64,000 bases of DNA from Clostridia bacterium (GTDB lineage Bacteria > Bacillota_A > Clostridia > Oscillospirales > Acutalibacteraceae), in NCBI GenBank assembly GCA_009930155.1, contig RZYX01000001.1, positions 1-64,000 of the forward strand, in the 5' to 3' direction. The notes beneath the pieces are model-generated. The model was given only the letters and a program-made list of their open reading frames with translations. It was not told the DNA's origin and searched no databases. The position numbers and the translations under genes are program-made. The stretch's first letter is position 1; each line of letters starts with the position of its first letter. Below, in pieces: positions 17,361 to 27,103 of the stretch.

Positions 17361-19301
17361 CTATATATTTTCTCTTGTATAATTAAGTAATCCGCCTGCA
17401 AGTAAAATATCCATCTGTCTTTTTGAGAATTCATAGCAGAGAGAATACTCTTCGTTTTTAGTTGTATTCTTTAAAACAACAGGAGAGTTATTTTCGATTA
17501 GTTTACGAACATCTGGAAGGCAAAGTTCGTCACCTTGGGAAATCTTATCATAATCCTCTGAGTTTGCAAAAGTGAATGGAAGAATACCAGCATTAATAAG
17601 GTTTGCACAATGAATTCTTGCAAATGATTTTGTTACAACAGCTTTTATTCCAAGGTAAAGTGGAACAAGAGCAGCGTGCTCACGAGATGAGCCTTGTCCA
17701 TAGTTTGTACCACCGATGATTATGCCTTTTCCTTCAGCTTTACAGTTTTCTGCAAAATTTTCATCACATTGTTTGAAACAAAATTGTGATAAGAAAGGTA
17801 TGTTTGAACGATAAGGTAAAATCTTTGCACCAGCAGGCATAATGTGGTCAGTTGTAATATTGTCGCCAACCTTAAGAATAGCCTTGGCACAAATATTTTC
17901 ACCAAGGGCAACAGTAGTTGGAAATGGTTTAATGTTTGGACCATAAGCAACTTCAATATTTTTAGCATCTTGTTCGCTTGCGGGCAATTCAATCATGTTA
18001 TCATTTATAATAAACTCAGTTGGTATTTGAATTTTTGGAGCGTCGCCTAGTGTGCGTGGGTCAGTTAAAACGCCAGCAACAGCAGAAGCAGCAGCAACTT
18101 CAGGGCTTACCAAATAAATGCCTGCATCAGCAGTGCCAGAGCGGCCTTCAAAGTTTCTGTTAAATGTGCGTAGAGAAACACCCTTTGAATTTGGGGATTG
18201 TCCCATGCCGATACATGGACCGCAAGCGGATTCAAGAATTCGGGCACCCGCAGCAATCATATCAGACAATGCACCATTAAGAGCAAGCATGTTGAGAACC
18301 TGCATAGAACCAGGAGCAATTGAAAGGCTTACATTTGGTGCAACTTTTTTGCTTTTAAGAATAGCAGCAACTTTGAGCATATCAGAAAGTGAAGAGTTTG
18401 TGCATGAACCAATGCAAACTTGGTCAATTGCAATTTTGCCAATTTCAGTAACAGATTTTACATTGTCAGGGCTGTGAGGCATAGCAGCCATAGGTGTAAG
18501 AGTGCACAGGTTTATTTCAATAGTTTGGTCATAAACTGCATCAGCATCAGGCAAAAGCTCACACCAATCATTCTCACGGCCTTGTGCTTTAAGAAATTCA
18601 CGAGTGATTTCATCAGATGGGAAAATGGAGGTAGTTGCTCCAAGCTCAGCACCCATGTTTGTTATTGTTGCACGCTCTGGAAGAGAGAGGGATTTAACTC
18701 CTTCTCCGCCGTATTCAATAATTTTGCCAACGCCGCCCTTAACAGACATAACACGCAAAACTTCAAGAATAACATCTTTTGCAGCAACCCAAGGGCTAAG
18801 CTTACCAACAAGGTTTATACGAACCATTTTTGGCATAGATATATAGTATGCACCGCCACCCATAGCAACAGCAACATCAAGTCCGCCCGCTCCAATAGCT
18901 AGCATACCCATGCCGCCACCTGTTGGAGTGTGGCTGTCTGAACCGATAAGTGTTTTACCAGGAATGCCAAAACGCTCAAGATGAACTTGATGGCAAATTC
19001 CGTTGCCAGGACGAGAAAAACGAATGCCTCTTTTTTTAGCAACACTTTGAATAAATCTATGGTCATCAGCGTTTTCAAAGCCCGTTTGCAATGTGTTGTG
19101 GTCAATATAAGCAACAGAGAGCTCAGTTCTTACACGCTCAACGCCCATTGCTTCAAACTCAAGATATGCCATTGTTCCTGTAGCATCTTGAGTAAGGGTT
19201 TGGTCTATTTTAATTCCAATCTCGTTACCAGCAACTGCTTCACCGCAGACAAGATGATTTTTTATAATTTTTTGAGCAATTGTGTATCCCAAATTATTCA
19301 T
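17361..19301 (-). CDS. acnA: Aconitate hydratase
   Basis: A 646-residue aconitase of the shorter bacterial/archaeal type, interconverting citrate and isocitrate with a [4Fe-4S] cluster. The cluster cysteines lie in CIGSCTNSSLSDML and ESACGPCIGMGQSP. The substrate loops DSHTPTGGGMGMLAIG and GTNYGQGSSREHAAL are intact, and the C-terminal swivel domain (about residues 500-640) is present. I placed the start at ATG 19301 behind GGGAGG; a longer upstream extension of the frame is poorly supported. A strong promoter (19339-19367) drives acn-icd-rex. Confidence 0.95.
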   Translation of the reverse strand: MNNLGYTIAQKIIKNHLVCGEAVAGNEIGIKIDQTLTQDATGTMAYLEFEAMGVERVRTELSVAYIDHNTLQTGFENADDHRFIQSVAKKRGIRFSRPGNGICHQVHLERFGIPGKTLIGSDSHTPTGGGMGMLAIGAGGLDVAVAMGGGAYYISMPKMVRINLVGKLSPWVAAKDVILEVLRVMSVKGGVGKIIEYGGEGVKSLSLPERATITNMGAELGATTSIFPSDEITREFLKAQGRENDWCELLPDADAVYDQTIEINLCTLTPMAAMPHSPDNVKSVTEIGKIAIDQVCIGSCTNSSLSDMLKVAAILKSKKVAPNVSLSIAPGSMQVLNMLALNGALSDMIAAGARILESACGPCIGMGQSPNSKGVSLRTFNRNFEGRSGTADAGIYLVSPEVAAASAVAGVLTDPRTLGDAPKIQIPTEFIINDNMIELPASEQDAKNIEVAYGPNIKPFPTTVALGENICAKAILKVGDNITTDHIMPAGAKILPYRSNIPFLSQFCFKQCDENFAENCKAEGKGIIIGGTNYGQGSSREHAALVPLYLGIKAVVTKSFARIHCANLINAGILPFTFANSEDYDKISQGDELCLPDVRKLIENNSPVVLKNTTKNEEYSLCYEFSKRQMDILLAGGLLNYTRENI

Positions 19302-19338
19302 CCTCCCGAAAGACTTTTTCATTTTTTTAACAAACTTT

Positions 19339-19367
19339 ATTTTATAACATATCAAAGTTTTTGTCAA
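19339..19367 (-). promoter_or_regulatory. Sigma-A promoter of the acn-icd-rex operon
   Basis: On the minus strand a perfect TTGACA (19367-19362) is followed after 17 bases by TAAAAT (19344-19339), 38 bases upstream of the acn start codon. Confidence 0.75.
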
Positions 19368-19435
19368 TCAAATAAATAGGTTATTACTATAAGTTGTATA
19401 TAATACCAAAAAGTAATTGTTTTGACTCATATATA

Positions 19436-19464
19436 TTGCTCTTGCTAATAAAAAATGTTATAAT
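19436..19464 (+). promoter_or_regulatory. Sigma-A promoter of the TepA/ClpP-like gene
   Basis: TTGCTC at 19436-19441 and TATAAT at 19459-19464 are separated by 17 bases. The divergent acn promoter lies within 70 bases. Confidence 0.65.
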
Positions 19465-19544
19465 AATGCGAAAAATAAAATCAACTCATAGATGTGTTAT
19501 GTTTTGGAAACAATAGTAGTAACAAAACGAACGGAGGCACATTT

Positions 19545-20396
19545 ATGGCTAGAAAAAAAATAAACAAATTTACAGATTTTACAGCACCCACAACTCCATT
19601 TGGTGTTCCATCAGAAGTTGATCCTGACAGAGAAGATCAGGGAAATTTAGAAGAATGTGAAGAGGATAAGTTTAAACAAATTTCCGATTCAGGGTTGATA
19701 ACCGTTGAAAATGACGGGCATTTTATTCATTGTCTGACAATTATAGGCCAAATTGAAGGCCACTATATTTCATCTCCACAAACCAAAACAACCAAGTATG
19801 AGCATGTTATTCCACAGCTTGTTGCAATTGAGGAAAGTGAAGAGATTGAAGGTCTTGTAATAATTCTAAATACAGTTGGCGGGGATATTGAAGCAGGTCT
19901 TGCAATTGCAGAGCTTATAGCAGGAATGAAAACTCCAACGGTGTCCTTAGTGCTTGGAGGAGGCCATTCTATAGGAGTTCCTCTTGCTGTTTCGGCAAAG
20001 CATTCTTTCATCACATCTTCTGCAACAATGACAATTCACCCAGTGCGTATGAATGGGCTTGTTGTAGGTGTTCCACAAACACTTTCTTATTTTGATAAAA
20101 TGCAGGAAAGAATAATTGGCTTTGTCTCAAAAAATTCTAATATGAAGCCTGAAAGGTTTAGAGAACTTTTGCTTACCACAGGCGAGTTAATTATGGATGT
20201 AGGCACTGTTTTTGATGGAGAAAAGGCGGTAGAGGAAGGTCTTATTGACAGTATTGGTAGCCTTTCAGATGCACTTACTTGTCTTTATGATATGATTGAA
20301 ACAAATCCTAAGGAGAAAAGAAGCAAAAAATATAAAGACAAAGAAGAATCACAAAATAACGAGGAAAAAAAGGCAGAGGAATTAATAAATTTTTAA
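19545..20396 (+). CDS. ClpP-like serine protease, TepA/YmfB type
   Basis: A 283-residue ClpP/crotonase-fold protease resembling Bacillus TepA (translocation-enhancing protein). Core motifs are VIILNTVGGDIEAGLAIAEL (oxyanion region), the nucleophile Ser in LGGGHSIGVPLA, and the His in MTIHPVRMNGL. The N-terminal 60 residues are acidic and variable and the C-terminus is a highly charged KE-rich tail, both common in this group. Start ATG 19545 has an ACGGAGG site; an upstream in-frame ATG at 19494 is not supported. In Clostridia and Bacillus this gene usually sits upstream of ftsK/spoIIIE, as it does here (with uppP between). Confidence 0.9.
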   Translation: MARKKINKFTDFTAPTTPFGVPSEVDPDREDQGNLEECEEDKFKQISDSGLITVENDGHFIHCLTIIGQIEGHYISSPQTKTTKYEHVIPQLVAIEESEEIEGLVIILNTVGGDIEAGLAIAELIAGMKTPTVSLVLGGGHSIGVPLAVSAKHSFITSSATMTIHPVRMNGLVVGVPQTLSYFDKMQERIIGFVSKNSNMKPERFRELLLTTGELIMDVGTVFDGEKAVEEGLIDSIGSLSDALTCLYDMIETNPKEKRSKKYKDKEESQNNEEKKAEELINF

Positions 20397-20420
20397 TATT
20401 TTATGAATTCAAAACTTTAC

Positions 20421-20470
20421 AATAACCTGTTATATTTATTTTGGTAGTAATTTAAACAGGTTATTGTTTT
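20421..20470 (+). terminator. Terminator after the TepA-like gene
   Basis: A perfect 11-bp stem (20421-20431 with 20455-20465) is followed by GTTTTT. Confidence 0.7.
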
Positions 20471-20512
20471 TAATAAAATTTTCAATTAATTTTATTTGGA
20501 GGAATTTTGCTA

Positions 20513-21385
20513 ATGAATATTTTAGATGCAATAGTACTTGGTATTGTTCAAGGTGCTACAGAGTTTTTACCCGTATCAAGTAGTGGACATCTTTCGGTGT
20601 TCCAACACTTTATGGGAATTGGCGGGGAAGGTTCATTGACGATGTCAATATTTTTACATATCGGTACCCTTGCCTCGGTTATATTGGTTTATTACAAAAC
20701 TTTTTGGGAGCTTATTTTAGAACTTGGAAGAACAATAAGAGATATATTTACACGCAAGTTTAGTTTTAAAAACATGGGTGAAACACGCCGTATGCTTCTT
20801 ATGCTGATTGTTTCATGTTTACCGCTTTTGATTTTGCTTATCCCCGTTGGAGCAGATACAAAGCTTATGGATGTTCTTGGTGGCTTGGCAGAGGATGATG
20901 ATGTAATCGTTGAAGGATTTTGCTTTCTAATCACAGCCTTTTTATTGTTGTTTGGTACATACAAAGCAAATAAAAATAAAGAGGAAAGAACATATGTAAA
21001 AACAAAGGATGCTGCTGCGATTGGTTTTGCACAGGCATTGGCAGCAGGTTTACCTGGGGTATCCCGTTCTGGTTCAACTATTTCAACAGGTATGATTTGT
21101 GGAGTTTCAAAAAACTATATGGTTCGTTATTCCTTTGTTCTTGGCACACCAGCAATTATTGCAGCAAATCTTGTAGAATTAAAACATGTTGCTGGAGCAG
21201 GTATAAATTTAAATGTTATGCCAATAATTGTGGGAGTCATTACCTCTGCTATTGTTGGATTTGCGGCAATAAAAGCCCTTGAATGGCTTGTAAAAACAGA
21301 TAAGTTTAAGTTCTTTGGTTATTACTGCCTTGTACTTGGTGTTTCGGTAATAGTAGCAGGATTGGTCGAAACTTTTATATTTTAG
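20513..21385 (+). CDS. uppP: Undecaprenyl-diphosphatase UppP (BacA)
   Basis: A 290-residue polytopic membrane phosphatase that recycles undecaprenyl pyrophosphate for wall and capsule synthesis, and whose activity gives bacitracin tolerance. Family signatures are QGATEFLPVSSSGHL near the N-terminus (with the essential Glu and Ser) and LPGVSRSGST in the second half. Multiple hydrophobic helices fit the family. Start ATG 20513 has TTTGGAGG upstream; the in-frame TTG at 20507 is inside the spacer. It follows a terminator, so it probably starts a unit running through ftsK (33-base gap). Confidence 0.96.
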   Translation: MNILDAIVLGIVQGATEFLPVSSSGHLSVFQHFMGIGGEGSLTMSIFLHIGTLASVILVYYKTFWELILELGRTIRDIFTRKFSFKNMGETRRMLLMLIVSCLPLLILLIPVGADTKLMDVLGGLAEDDDVIVEGFCFLITAFLLLFGTYKANKNKEERTYVKTKDAAAIGFAQALAAGLPGVSRSGSTISTGMICGVSKNYMVRYSFVLGTPAIIAANLVELKHVAGAGINLNVMPIIVGVITSAIVGFAAIKALEWLVKTDKFKFFGYYCLVLGVSVIVAGLVETFIF

Positions 21386-21418
21386 ATTACAAACATAATT
21401 TTACGGAGTGATAGTTAA

Positions 21419-23917
21419 ATGGCAAATACCACTAAAAAAAAGCCATCTTCTGCAAACAAAGGCAAAAGTTCCGCATCTAAAGGGAAAAATACGCAGAATG
21501 GAAAAATGTACATACAAAACGAACAGAGATTAAAAACCAAACGGCAAATTGGGGCTGTTGTTATTTTTACCGTTGCAATATTTAACCTATGCGTTTGTCT
21601 TATAGATGGAGGCAACGCATGGGGGCTTATGCGTGAAGTTCTTTTTGGCTTGTTTGGAATTTGTGCTTTTGTATTGCCACTTATACTATTTTATATATCA
21701 ATTATGGCTGCACTGGACAAGCCGACGGATAATATAGGGTATAAGGTTGCAGAAGCATTTTTAGTTACATCACTCATTTGTGCAACAATATTTATATTTT
21801 CAAGTAAATATGCACCATTAAGCTATTTTGAAAGCATATCAGATGCATATAATGCTGGATTAAGCACTGGAAATGGTGGTGCAATAGGTGCAATAATTGG
21901 TGGTGGAATTTTTAAACTTTTCCCAGAAAAAATCACAGCTAGAATTACAATTATTTTACTTCTATTTGTGGTTGTAATGATAATGACAGGCACAACACTT
22001 ATTAATCTTTATAATGCATTTAGAAAGCCGGTTCAAAAGGCGGGCGAAATTACTGGTGATTACATTGAAAAAACTGCAAGAGAAATTGAAGAAAAGAGGG
22101 AGAGAGCAAAGTTTAATCCCGATGTTAACCTTGGACCTCCTGTAGATAGTACAAAGGATGTTGAAACTCCACCCAAAAGGGGTAGGAAAGCAAAGTTTGA
22201 TGTTGAGGTTGATCCAGAGCCTCCTGTAGCTTCACAAGTTGTAGAAACAGAGCCAGAGCCAGATATAAAGCCTGTTTTACTTGATGATATAATTAAAAAA
22301 GCGGCGGCACCAGTTGCTCCAACATATGTTGCAAATGCAACTACAAAGCAAGAAACACCGCCAGTTAATATTTTAAAGGGTGAAAATTTAGAACATATAA
22401 GTAACCAAAACTATAAGTTGCCTTCTATAGAATGTCTTTGTGCACCAAAAGTATTGTCTAACAAAAATTTCAGCGAGGAATTAAAACAAAACGCAGAGAA
22501 ATTGGTAGGTGCGCTTAAGAGCTTTGGAGTAGAAACCAAAATAGTGGATATTTCAAGAGGTCCGACGGTAACTCGCTATGAGCTTGCTCCAGCGGCAGGT
22601 GTAAAAATAAGTAGGATTACAGGTCTTGCAGACGATATTGCACTTAATCTTGCGGCATCGGGCGTTCGTATTGAAGCACCAATTCCAAACAAGGCAGCAG
22701 TAGGAATAGAAGTTCCTAACAAAGACAAGTCAATGGTAACACTGCGTGAACTTATTGAAGAACCTCAGTATAAAATTGCTAAAAGCAAGCTTAATGTTGC
22801 TTTAGGTAGGGACATTGCAGGTAAGATGATATGTGCAGACCTTGCAAAAATGCCTCATATATTGATAGCAGGAACAACAGGTTCGGGTAAGTCAGTTTGT
22901 CTTAATTCAATGATACTTAGCATACTTTACAATGCAACTCCAGACGAAGTAAAGCTTGTAATGATTGACCCAAAGCAGGTTGAGTTCACAGTTTATAATG
23001 GGATTCCTCATTTGCTTACACCAGTTGTTTCAGACCCTCGTAAAGCCTCGGGAGCACTCGGCTGGGCTGTTAAGGAAATGCTTAATAGATACAAGACCTT
23101 TTCAGACAACAATGTTCGTGATATATCAGGTTATAACGAGTGCATAAAGGATAAACCAGACACACAAAAAATGCCACAAATACTAATATTTATAGATGAA
23201 CTTTCAGACCTTATGATGGCTGCACCAAACGAGGTTGAGGATTCAATTTGTCGTTTGGCACAGATGGCTCGTGCAGCGGGTATTCACCTTGTAATTGCTA
23301 CACAGCGACCTTCTGTTGATGTTATTACGGGTATCATTAAAGCCAATATTCCAAGCCGTATAGCGCTGTCTGTATCATCACAGGTTGACTCAAGAACAAT
23401 ACTTGATATGGTTGGAGCTGAAAAGCTTTTAGGTAATGGCGATATGCTATTTTATCCTGTAGGTACTGCAAAACCAATCAGAATTCAGGGCTGTTACACT
23501 TCAGACAAAGAGGTTGAAACAGTTGTAAACTTTATAAAAGACCAAGAGAAATCAGCATATGATGAAGAGGTTGTACAGGAAATTGAACGCCAAGCCGCTG
23601 TATCAGGTAGCAAAAAAGGCTCAGCATCAATTTCGAGCAAAGACGGGGACGACGACTCTGATGAGCTTTTGCCAAAGGCTATTGAAGCGGTACTTGAAGC
23701 GGGGCAGGCATCAACAACACTTCTTCAAAGGCGTCTAAAGGTTGGCTACGCTCGTGCGGCAAGAATAGTTGATGAAATGGAACAGCGTGGAATTGTGGGT
23801 CAGTTTGAAGGAAGCAAACCACGCAAGGTTCTAATAACAAAACAACAATGGTTTGAGATGAATGCGTTGTCGTCAGATGTTGCACCTGTAACGAATAATG
23901 ATGAAGAACAGGAATAA
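21419..23917 (+). CDS. ftsK: DNA translocase FtsK/SpoIIIE
   Basis: An 832-residue septal DNA pump that moves chromosome into daughter cells or forespores. Residues about 40-205 hold four membrane helices after a Lys/Ser-rich N-terminus. A Pro/Glu-rich linker (about 210-340) is followed by the alpha domain and the beta RecA-like motor with Walker A GTTGSGKS near residue 485 and Walker B LIFIDELSDLMM near 590. The C-terminal gamma domain (about 755-820: LPKAIEAVLEAGQASTTLLQ, then RIVDEMEQRGIVG) reads orientation sequences. With sigK present, a SpoIIIE-like role in sporulation is likely. All domains are complete. Confidence 0.96.
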   Translation: MANTTKKKPSSANKGKSSASKGKNTQNGKMYIQNEQRLKTKRQIGAVVIFTVAIFNLCVCLIDGGNAWGLMREVLFGLFGICAFVLPLILFYISIMAALDKPTDNIGYKVAEAFLVTSLICATIFIFSSKYAPLSYFESISDAYNAGLSTGNGGAIGAIIGGGIFKLFPEKITARITIILLLFVVVMIMTGTTLINLYNAFRKPVQKAGEITGDYIEKTAREIEEKRERAKFNPDVNLGPPVDSTKDVETPPKRGRKAKFDVEVDPEPPVASQVVETEPEPDIKPVLLDDIIKKAAAPVAPTYVANATTKQETPPVNILKGENLEHISNQNYKLPSIECLCAPKVLSNKNFSEELKQNAEKLVGALKSFGVETKIVDISRGPTVTRYELAPAAGVKISRITGLADDIALNLAASGVRIEAPIPNKAAVGIEVPNKDKSMVTLRELIEEPQYKIAKSKLNVALGRDIAGKMICADLAKMPHILIAGTTGSGKSVCLNSMILSILYNATPDEVKLVMIDPKQVEFTVYNGIPHLLTPVVSDPRKASGALGWAVKEMLNRYKTFSDNNVRDISGYNECIKDKPDTQKMPQILIFIDELSDLMMAAPNEVEDSICRLAQMARAAGIHLVIATQRPSVDVITGIIKANIPSRIALSVSSQVDSRTILDMVGAEKLLGNGDMLFYPVGTAKPIRIQGCYTSDKEVETVVNFIKDQEKSAYDEEVVQEIERQAAVSGSKKGSASISSKDGDDDSDELLPKAIEAVLEAGQASTTLLQRRLKVGYARAARIVDEMEQRGIVGQFEGSKPRKVLITKQQWFEMNALSSDVAPVTNNDEEQE

Positions 23918-23921
23918 ATAA

Positions 23922-25799
23922 ATGAATAATTTTTTGCCAACAAATAAACAAGAAGTATTGGAAAAAGGATGGGATAGCGTTGACTTTGTATATGTTACGG
24001 GTGACGCGTATGTTGACCATCCCAGTTTTGGAACGGCAATAATAACAAGAGTTCTTGAAGCCTGCGGATATAGCGTTGCTGTTTTATCACAGCCACGCTG
24101 GGACTCAACGGCAGATTTTGAACAATTTGGTTGTCCAAAGCTAGGCTTTTTTGTGTCCTCAGGCAATATTGATTCAATGGTTGCACACTACACAGTTGCT
24201 AAAAAAACTCGTAGCAAAGATGCATATACAGCAGGCGGAAAAATGGGTAAAAGACCCGACAGAGCAGTAATAGTCTATTGTAATTTAATAAGACAAGCCT
24301 ATGGAGATGTTCCAATAGTTATTGGCGGGCTTGAAGCATCGCTCCGTAGATTTGCTCATTATGATTACTGGGAAGATAAAATCAAACCATCAATATTGTT
24401 TGATTCAAAGGCAGATTTAATATCCTATGGAATGGGAGAAAACCAAACAATAGAGATTGCAAAAAGGCTTGCAGATGGTGAACCTATTTCTAGCATAACA
24501 GATGTTAAAGGTACTTGTTTTGCGGTTAAGGTTCAAGATACTCCGTATATGGGTTCAGAGTGTCCAAGCTATGAGAATGTTATAAAGAGTGATAAAGAAT
24601 ATGCAAAAGCCTGCCGAATTCAGCAGGATGAGCAAGACCATATAAGAGGCAAGCTTATAAAGCAACGCCATGGCGGGAAAATGCTGGTTCAAAATCCACC
24701 AATGCCACCGCTCACACAATCTGAGCTTGATTGGGTTTATTCCTTGCCGTATGAGAGAACATATCATCCTTCATATGAAAAACTGGGTGGCGTGCCTGGA
24801 ATAGAAGAAGTTGAGTTCTCAATTACTCATAACCGTGGGTGTTTTGGAGCGTGTAATTTTTGCTCGCTTGCTTTTCATCAGGGTAGATTTATTACATCAC
24901 GCAGTAAAGAATCAATAGTTGAAGAGGCAAAAAAGCTTACTCAAAAGCCAAATTTCAAAGGATATATTCATGATGTTGGAGGGCCTACGGCAAACTTTCG
25001 TAACCCATCATGTGATAATCAACTTAAAAATGGATTGTGTAAGGGCAAGAAGTGCCTTGCTCCAACTCCGTGTAAACAACTCAAGGCGGACCATAGTGAA
25101 TATATCGAAATACTTCGTGAACTTCGTGCCTTGCCAAAGGTGAAGAAAGTATTTATTCGCTCTGGAATACGCTATGATTATATGCTTGCAGATAATAATG
25201 AGAAGTTTTTTAAAGAGCTTGTAGAGCACCATGTAAGTGGTCAATTAAAGGTTGCACCAGAGCATTGTTCAGCACAGGTTCTTGACAAGATGGGTAAGCC
25301 ACATATTGAAGCGTATCTTCGTTTTTCAAAACGATATTTTGAGCTTTCAAAAAGTATGGGAAAGGAACAATATTTGGTTCCGTACCTTATGTCGTCCCAC
25401 CCAGGATGCGAGCTTTCTGATGCAGTTGAGCTTGCTCAGTTCTTGAAAAAGGAAAAGATACGACCAGAGCAGGTTCAAGATTTTTATCCAACACCTGGAA
25501 CAATTTCAACTTGTATGTTTTATACAGGACTTGACCCATATACAATGGAGCCTGTATATGTTGCAAAGACTCAGCACGAAAAGGCATTACAAAGAGCACT
25601 TTTGCAGTACTTTAATCCAAACAATCAAAAGCTTGTTATAGAAGCTTTGCAAAAGGCAGGCAGAACAGATTTGATAGGTACTTCAGCTGATTGTCTTATA
25701 AGACCGCAGAATAATTATAGAAACAATAACTCAAATAGAACTAAACTAACATCGACCGATAAGAGAGGAAATAGCAATGGCAAAAAGCGTAAAAAATAA
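23922..25799 (+). CDS. YgiQ family radical SAM protein
   Basis: A 625-residue member of the YgiQ/UPF0313 group. The N-terminal part resembles a B12-binding-like region (VYVTGDAYVDHPSFG, VIGGLEASLRRFAHYDYW). The radical SAM cluster is the CxxxCxxC motif in GCFGACNFCSLAFHQG near residue 306. The C-terminal DUF3362-type segment has TPGTISTCMFYTGLDP. Its reaction is not known; the family is widespread in anaerobes. It starts four bases after ftsK and overlaps the next gene by 23 bases, so it is in the same transcript. The final 25 residues are Asn/Lys-rich. Confidence 0.93.
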   Translation: MNNFLPTNKQEVLEKGWDSVDFVYVTGDAYVDHPSFGTAIITRVLEACGYSVAVLSQPRWDSTADFEQFGCPKLGFFVSSGNIDSMVAHYTVAKKTRSKDAYTAGGKMGKRPDRAVIVYCNLIRQAYGDVPIVIGGLEASLRRFAHYDYWEDKIKPSILFDSKADLISYGMGENQTIEIAKRLADGEPISSITDVKGTCFAVKVQDTPYMGSECPSYENVIKSDKEYAKACRIQQDEQDHIRGKLIKQRHGGKMLVQNPPMPPLTQSELDWVYSLPYERTYHPSYEKLGGVPGIEEVEFSITHNRGCFGACNFCSLAFHQGRFITSRSKESIVEEAKKLTQKPNFKGYIHDVGGPTANFRNPSCDNQLKNGLCKGKKCLAPTPCKQLKADHSEYIEILRELRALPKVKKVFIRSGIRYDYMLADNNEKFFKELVEHHVSGQLKVAPEHCSAQVLDKMGKPHIEAYLRFSKRYFELSKSMGKEQYLVPYLMSSHPGCELSDAVELAQFLKKEKIRPEQVQDFYPTPGTISTCMFYTGLDPYTMEPVYVAKTQHEKALQRALLQYFNPNNQKLVIEALQKAGRTDLIGTSADCLIRPQNNYRNNNSNRTKLTSTDKRGNSNGKKRKK

Positions 25800-26718
25800 C
25801 CCAAAGTGGCGAGTCTCGTTAATAGGTTTTGCTGTTTTAATTATCATATCTATTGTTCCTTCTCTTGATTTGCCTTTTAATGTTTCAACATGGAATGATG
25901 CATATGAAAAAGCTGACCTAAACACAGGTGCTGATGCTGATGTTGAACCATTATCAGTTCACTATATTGATGTTGGTCAAGGAGATTGTATTTTCATCAA
26001 GTCCAGCAGTGGTAATATGCTTATTGATGCTGGAGAAAAAGGAAATGATGAAAAGATATTAAGTTATTTGCATAATCAAGGAGTAGATACGATAGATTAT
26101 CTTGTTGCTACTCATCCTCATTCTGACCATATAGGAAGTATGCCAAAGGTTATTGCAGGGCTTAAGGTTAAAAATGTAATAATGCCAGAACTTTCTGAAA
26201 TAAATATGCCAACAACCAAAGGGTATGAAAACTTTTTAATTGCGGTTAAATCATCTGGTGCAAAGGTTATTGTAGCAGAAGCAGCTAAAGAATACTTAAT
26301 GGGAGATGTAAGCTTTGTTGTGCTTTCTCCTTCTCAGCAGTCAAAAAACCTCAATAATATGTCTGTTGTTATAAAGCTATCATACAAAAATACAGATTTT
26401 TTATTTATGGGTGATGCAGAGCAAGAAATAGAGCAGGAATTGATTGAAAAAGGATATGATATTTCAGCGGATGTATTAAAAATTGGTCATCACGGCAGTG
26501 AGACATCCAGCACGGAAATATTTTTAAAGTCCGTAAAACCAAGTTTTGCAATCATATCTTGTGGCGAAGATAATTCATATAATCATCCTAATATCAATGT
26601 TTTGAAAACACTAGAAACATACAATATAGATTATAAAAGAACCGATGAATCAGGCACAATAGTTGTCGGTAGTGATGGTGACAAGCTAACAATTTCAACT
26701 GAAAAGGAGGCGTCGTGA
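25777..26718 (+). CDS. ComEC/Rec2-like metallo-beta-lactamase fold hydrolase
   Basis: A 313-residue single-pass protein: residues about 10-32 form an uncleaved hydrophobic anchor, and the rest is a ComEC C-terminal type MBL domain. It begins HYIDVGQGDCIFIKS and has the metal-binding HPHSDHIG motif, LFMGDAEQEIE and KIGHHGSETS. The related ComEC domain is thought to degrade the non-transported DNA strand; stand-alone forms like this are common in Clostridia and may be nucleases or sugar-phosphate hydrolases. The start overlaps the YgiQ gene, with AGAGGAA before ATG 25777. Its stop overlaps the following DUF3006 gene. Confidence 0.9.
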   Translation: MAKSVKNNPKWRVSLIGFAVLIIISIVPSLDLPFNVSTWNDAYEKADLNTGADADVEPLSVHYIDVGQGDCIFIKSSSGNMLIDAGEKGNDEKILSYLHNQGVDTIDYLVATHPHSDHIGSMPKVIAGLKVKNVIMPELSEINMPTTKGYENFLIAVKSSGAKVIVAEAAKEYLMGDVSFVVLSPSQQSKNLNNMSVVIKLSYKNTDFLFMGDAEQEIEQELIEKGYDISADVLKIGHHGSETSSTEIFLKSVKPSFAIISCGEDNSYNHPNINVLKTLETYNIDYKRTDESGTIVVGSDGDKLTISTEKEAS

Positions 26719-26939
26719 TGCAAAGGCTTTCTATAGATAGAATTGAATCAAACTTTGCAGTTTGTGAGAAGGATGACGGCACGATGCTTAATATATTGCT
26801 TGATGAATTGCCAAGCAATGTTCAAGAGGGGAATATATTGCTTATCGATGATAAGGGCAAAATAAAACTTGATGAGCAGGCAGAAAAAGCAAGAAAATCA
26901 GAACTTCTCAATTTACAAAATAGCCTTTTTGACAAGTAA
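26718..26939 (+). CDS. DUF3006 domain protein
   Basis: A small 73-residue protein of the DUF3006 family: the N-terminal half (RLSIDRIESNFAVCE ... LLDELPSNVQEGNIL) is a predicted small beta-barrel, followed by a charged helix. These are regularly encoded next to ComEC-like MBL proteins, as here, which suggests a functional partnership; the role is unknown. I chose ATG 26718, which overlaps the TGA of the upstream gene and sits seven bases after AAAGGAGG. Confidence 0.85.
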   Translation: MQRLSIDRIESNFAVCEKDDGTMLNILLDELPSNVQEGNILLIDDKGKIKLDEQAEKARKSELLNLQNSLFDK

Positions 26940-26961
26940 GTTATATGTGTAAAAAAAGAAC

Positions 26962-26990
26962 TTGAAATAATCATGGTTATATGATATAAT
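26962..26990 (+). promoter_or_regulatory. Sigma-A promoter of rpsB-tsf
   Basis: TTGAAA at 26962-26967 and a perfect TATAAT at 26985-26990 are separated by 17 bases, about 115 bases upstream of rpsB. Confidence 0.8.
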
Positions 26991-27006
26991 TTTTGAGCAA
27001 ATCACA

Positions 27007-27076
27007 CGCATGGTATTTAGTCTGTTAGTGCGTCACACCATAAGGTTGCGATGTTTCAGTCTTTACAAGCCATGCG
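27007..27076 (+). promoter_or_regulatory. Structured leader of rpsB (candidate ribosomal-protein autoregulatory RNA)
   Basis: CGCATGG (27007-27013) pairs with CCATGCG (27070-27076), enclosing about 56 bases with internal pairing potential, between the promoter and the rpsB ribosome site. Position and architecture resemble leaders through which S2 controls its own mRNA. I could not match it to a specific named family. Confidence 0.5.
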
Positions 27077-27103
27077 GAGGTAAAACTAAGGAGGATTTTT
27101 ATT

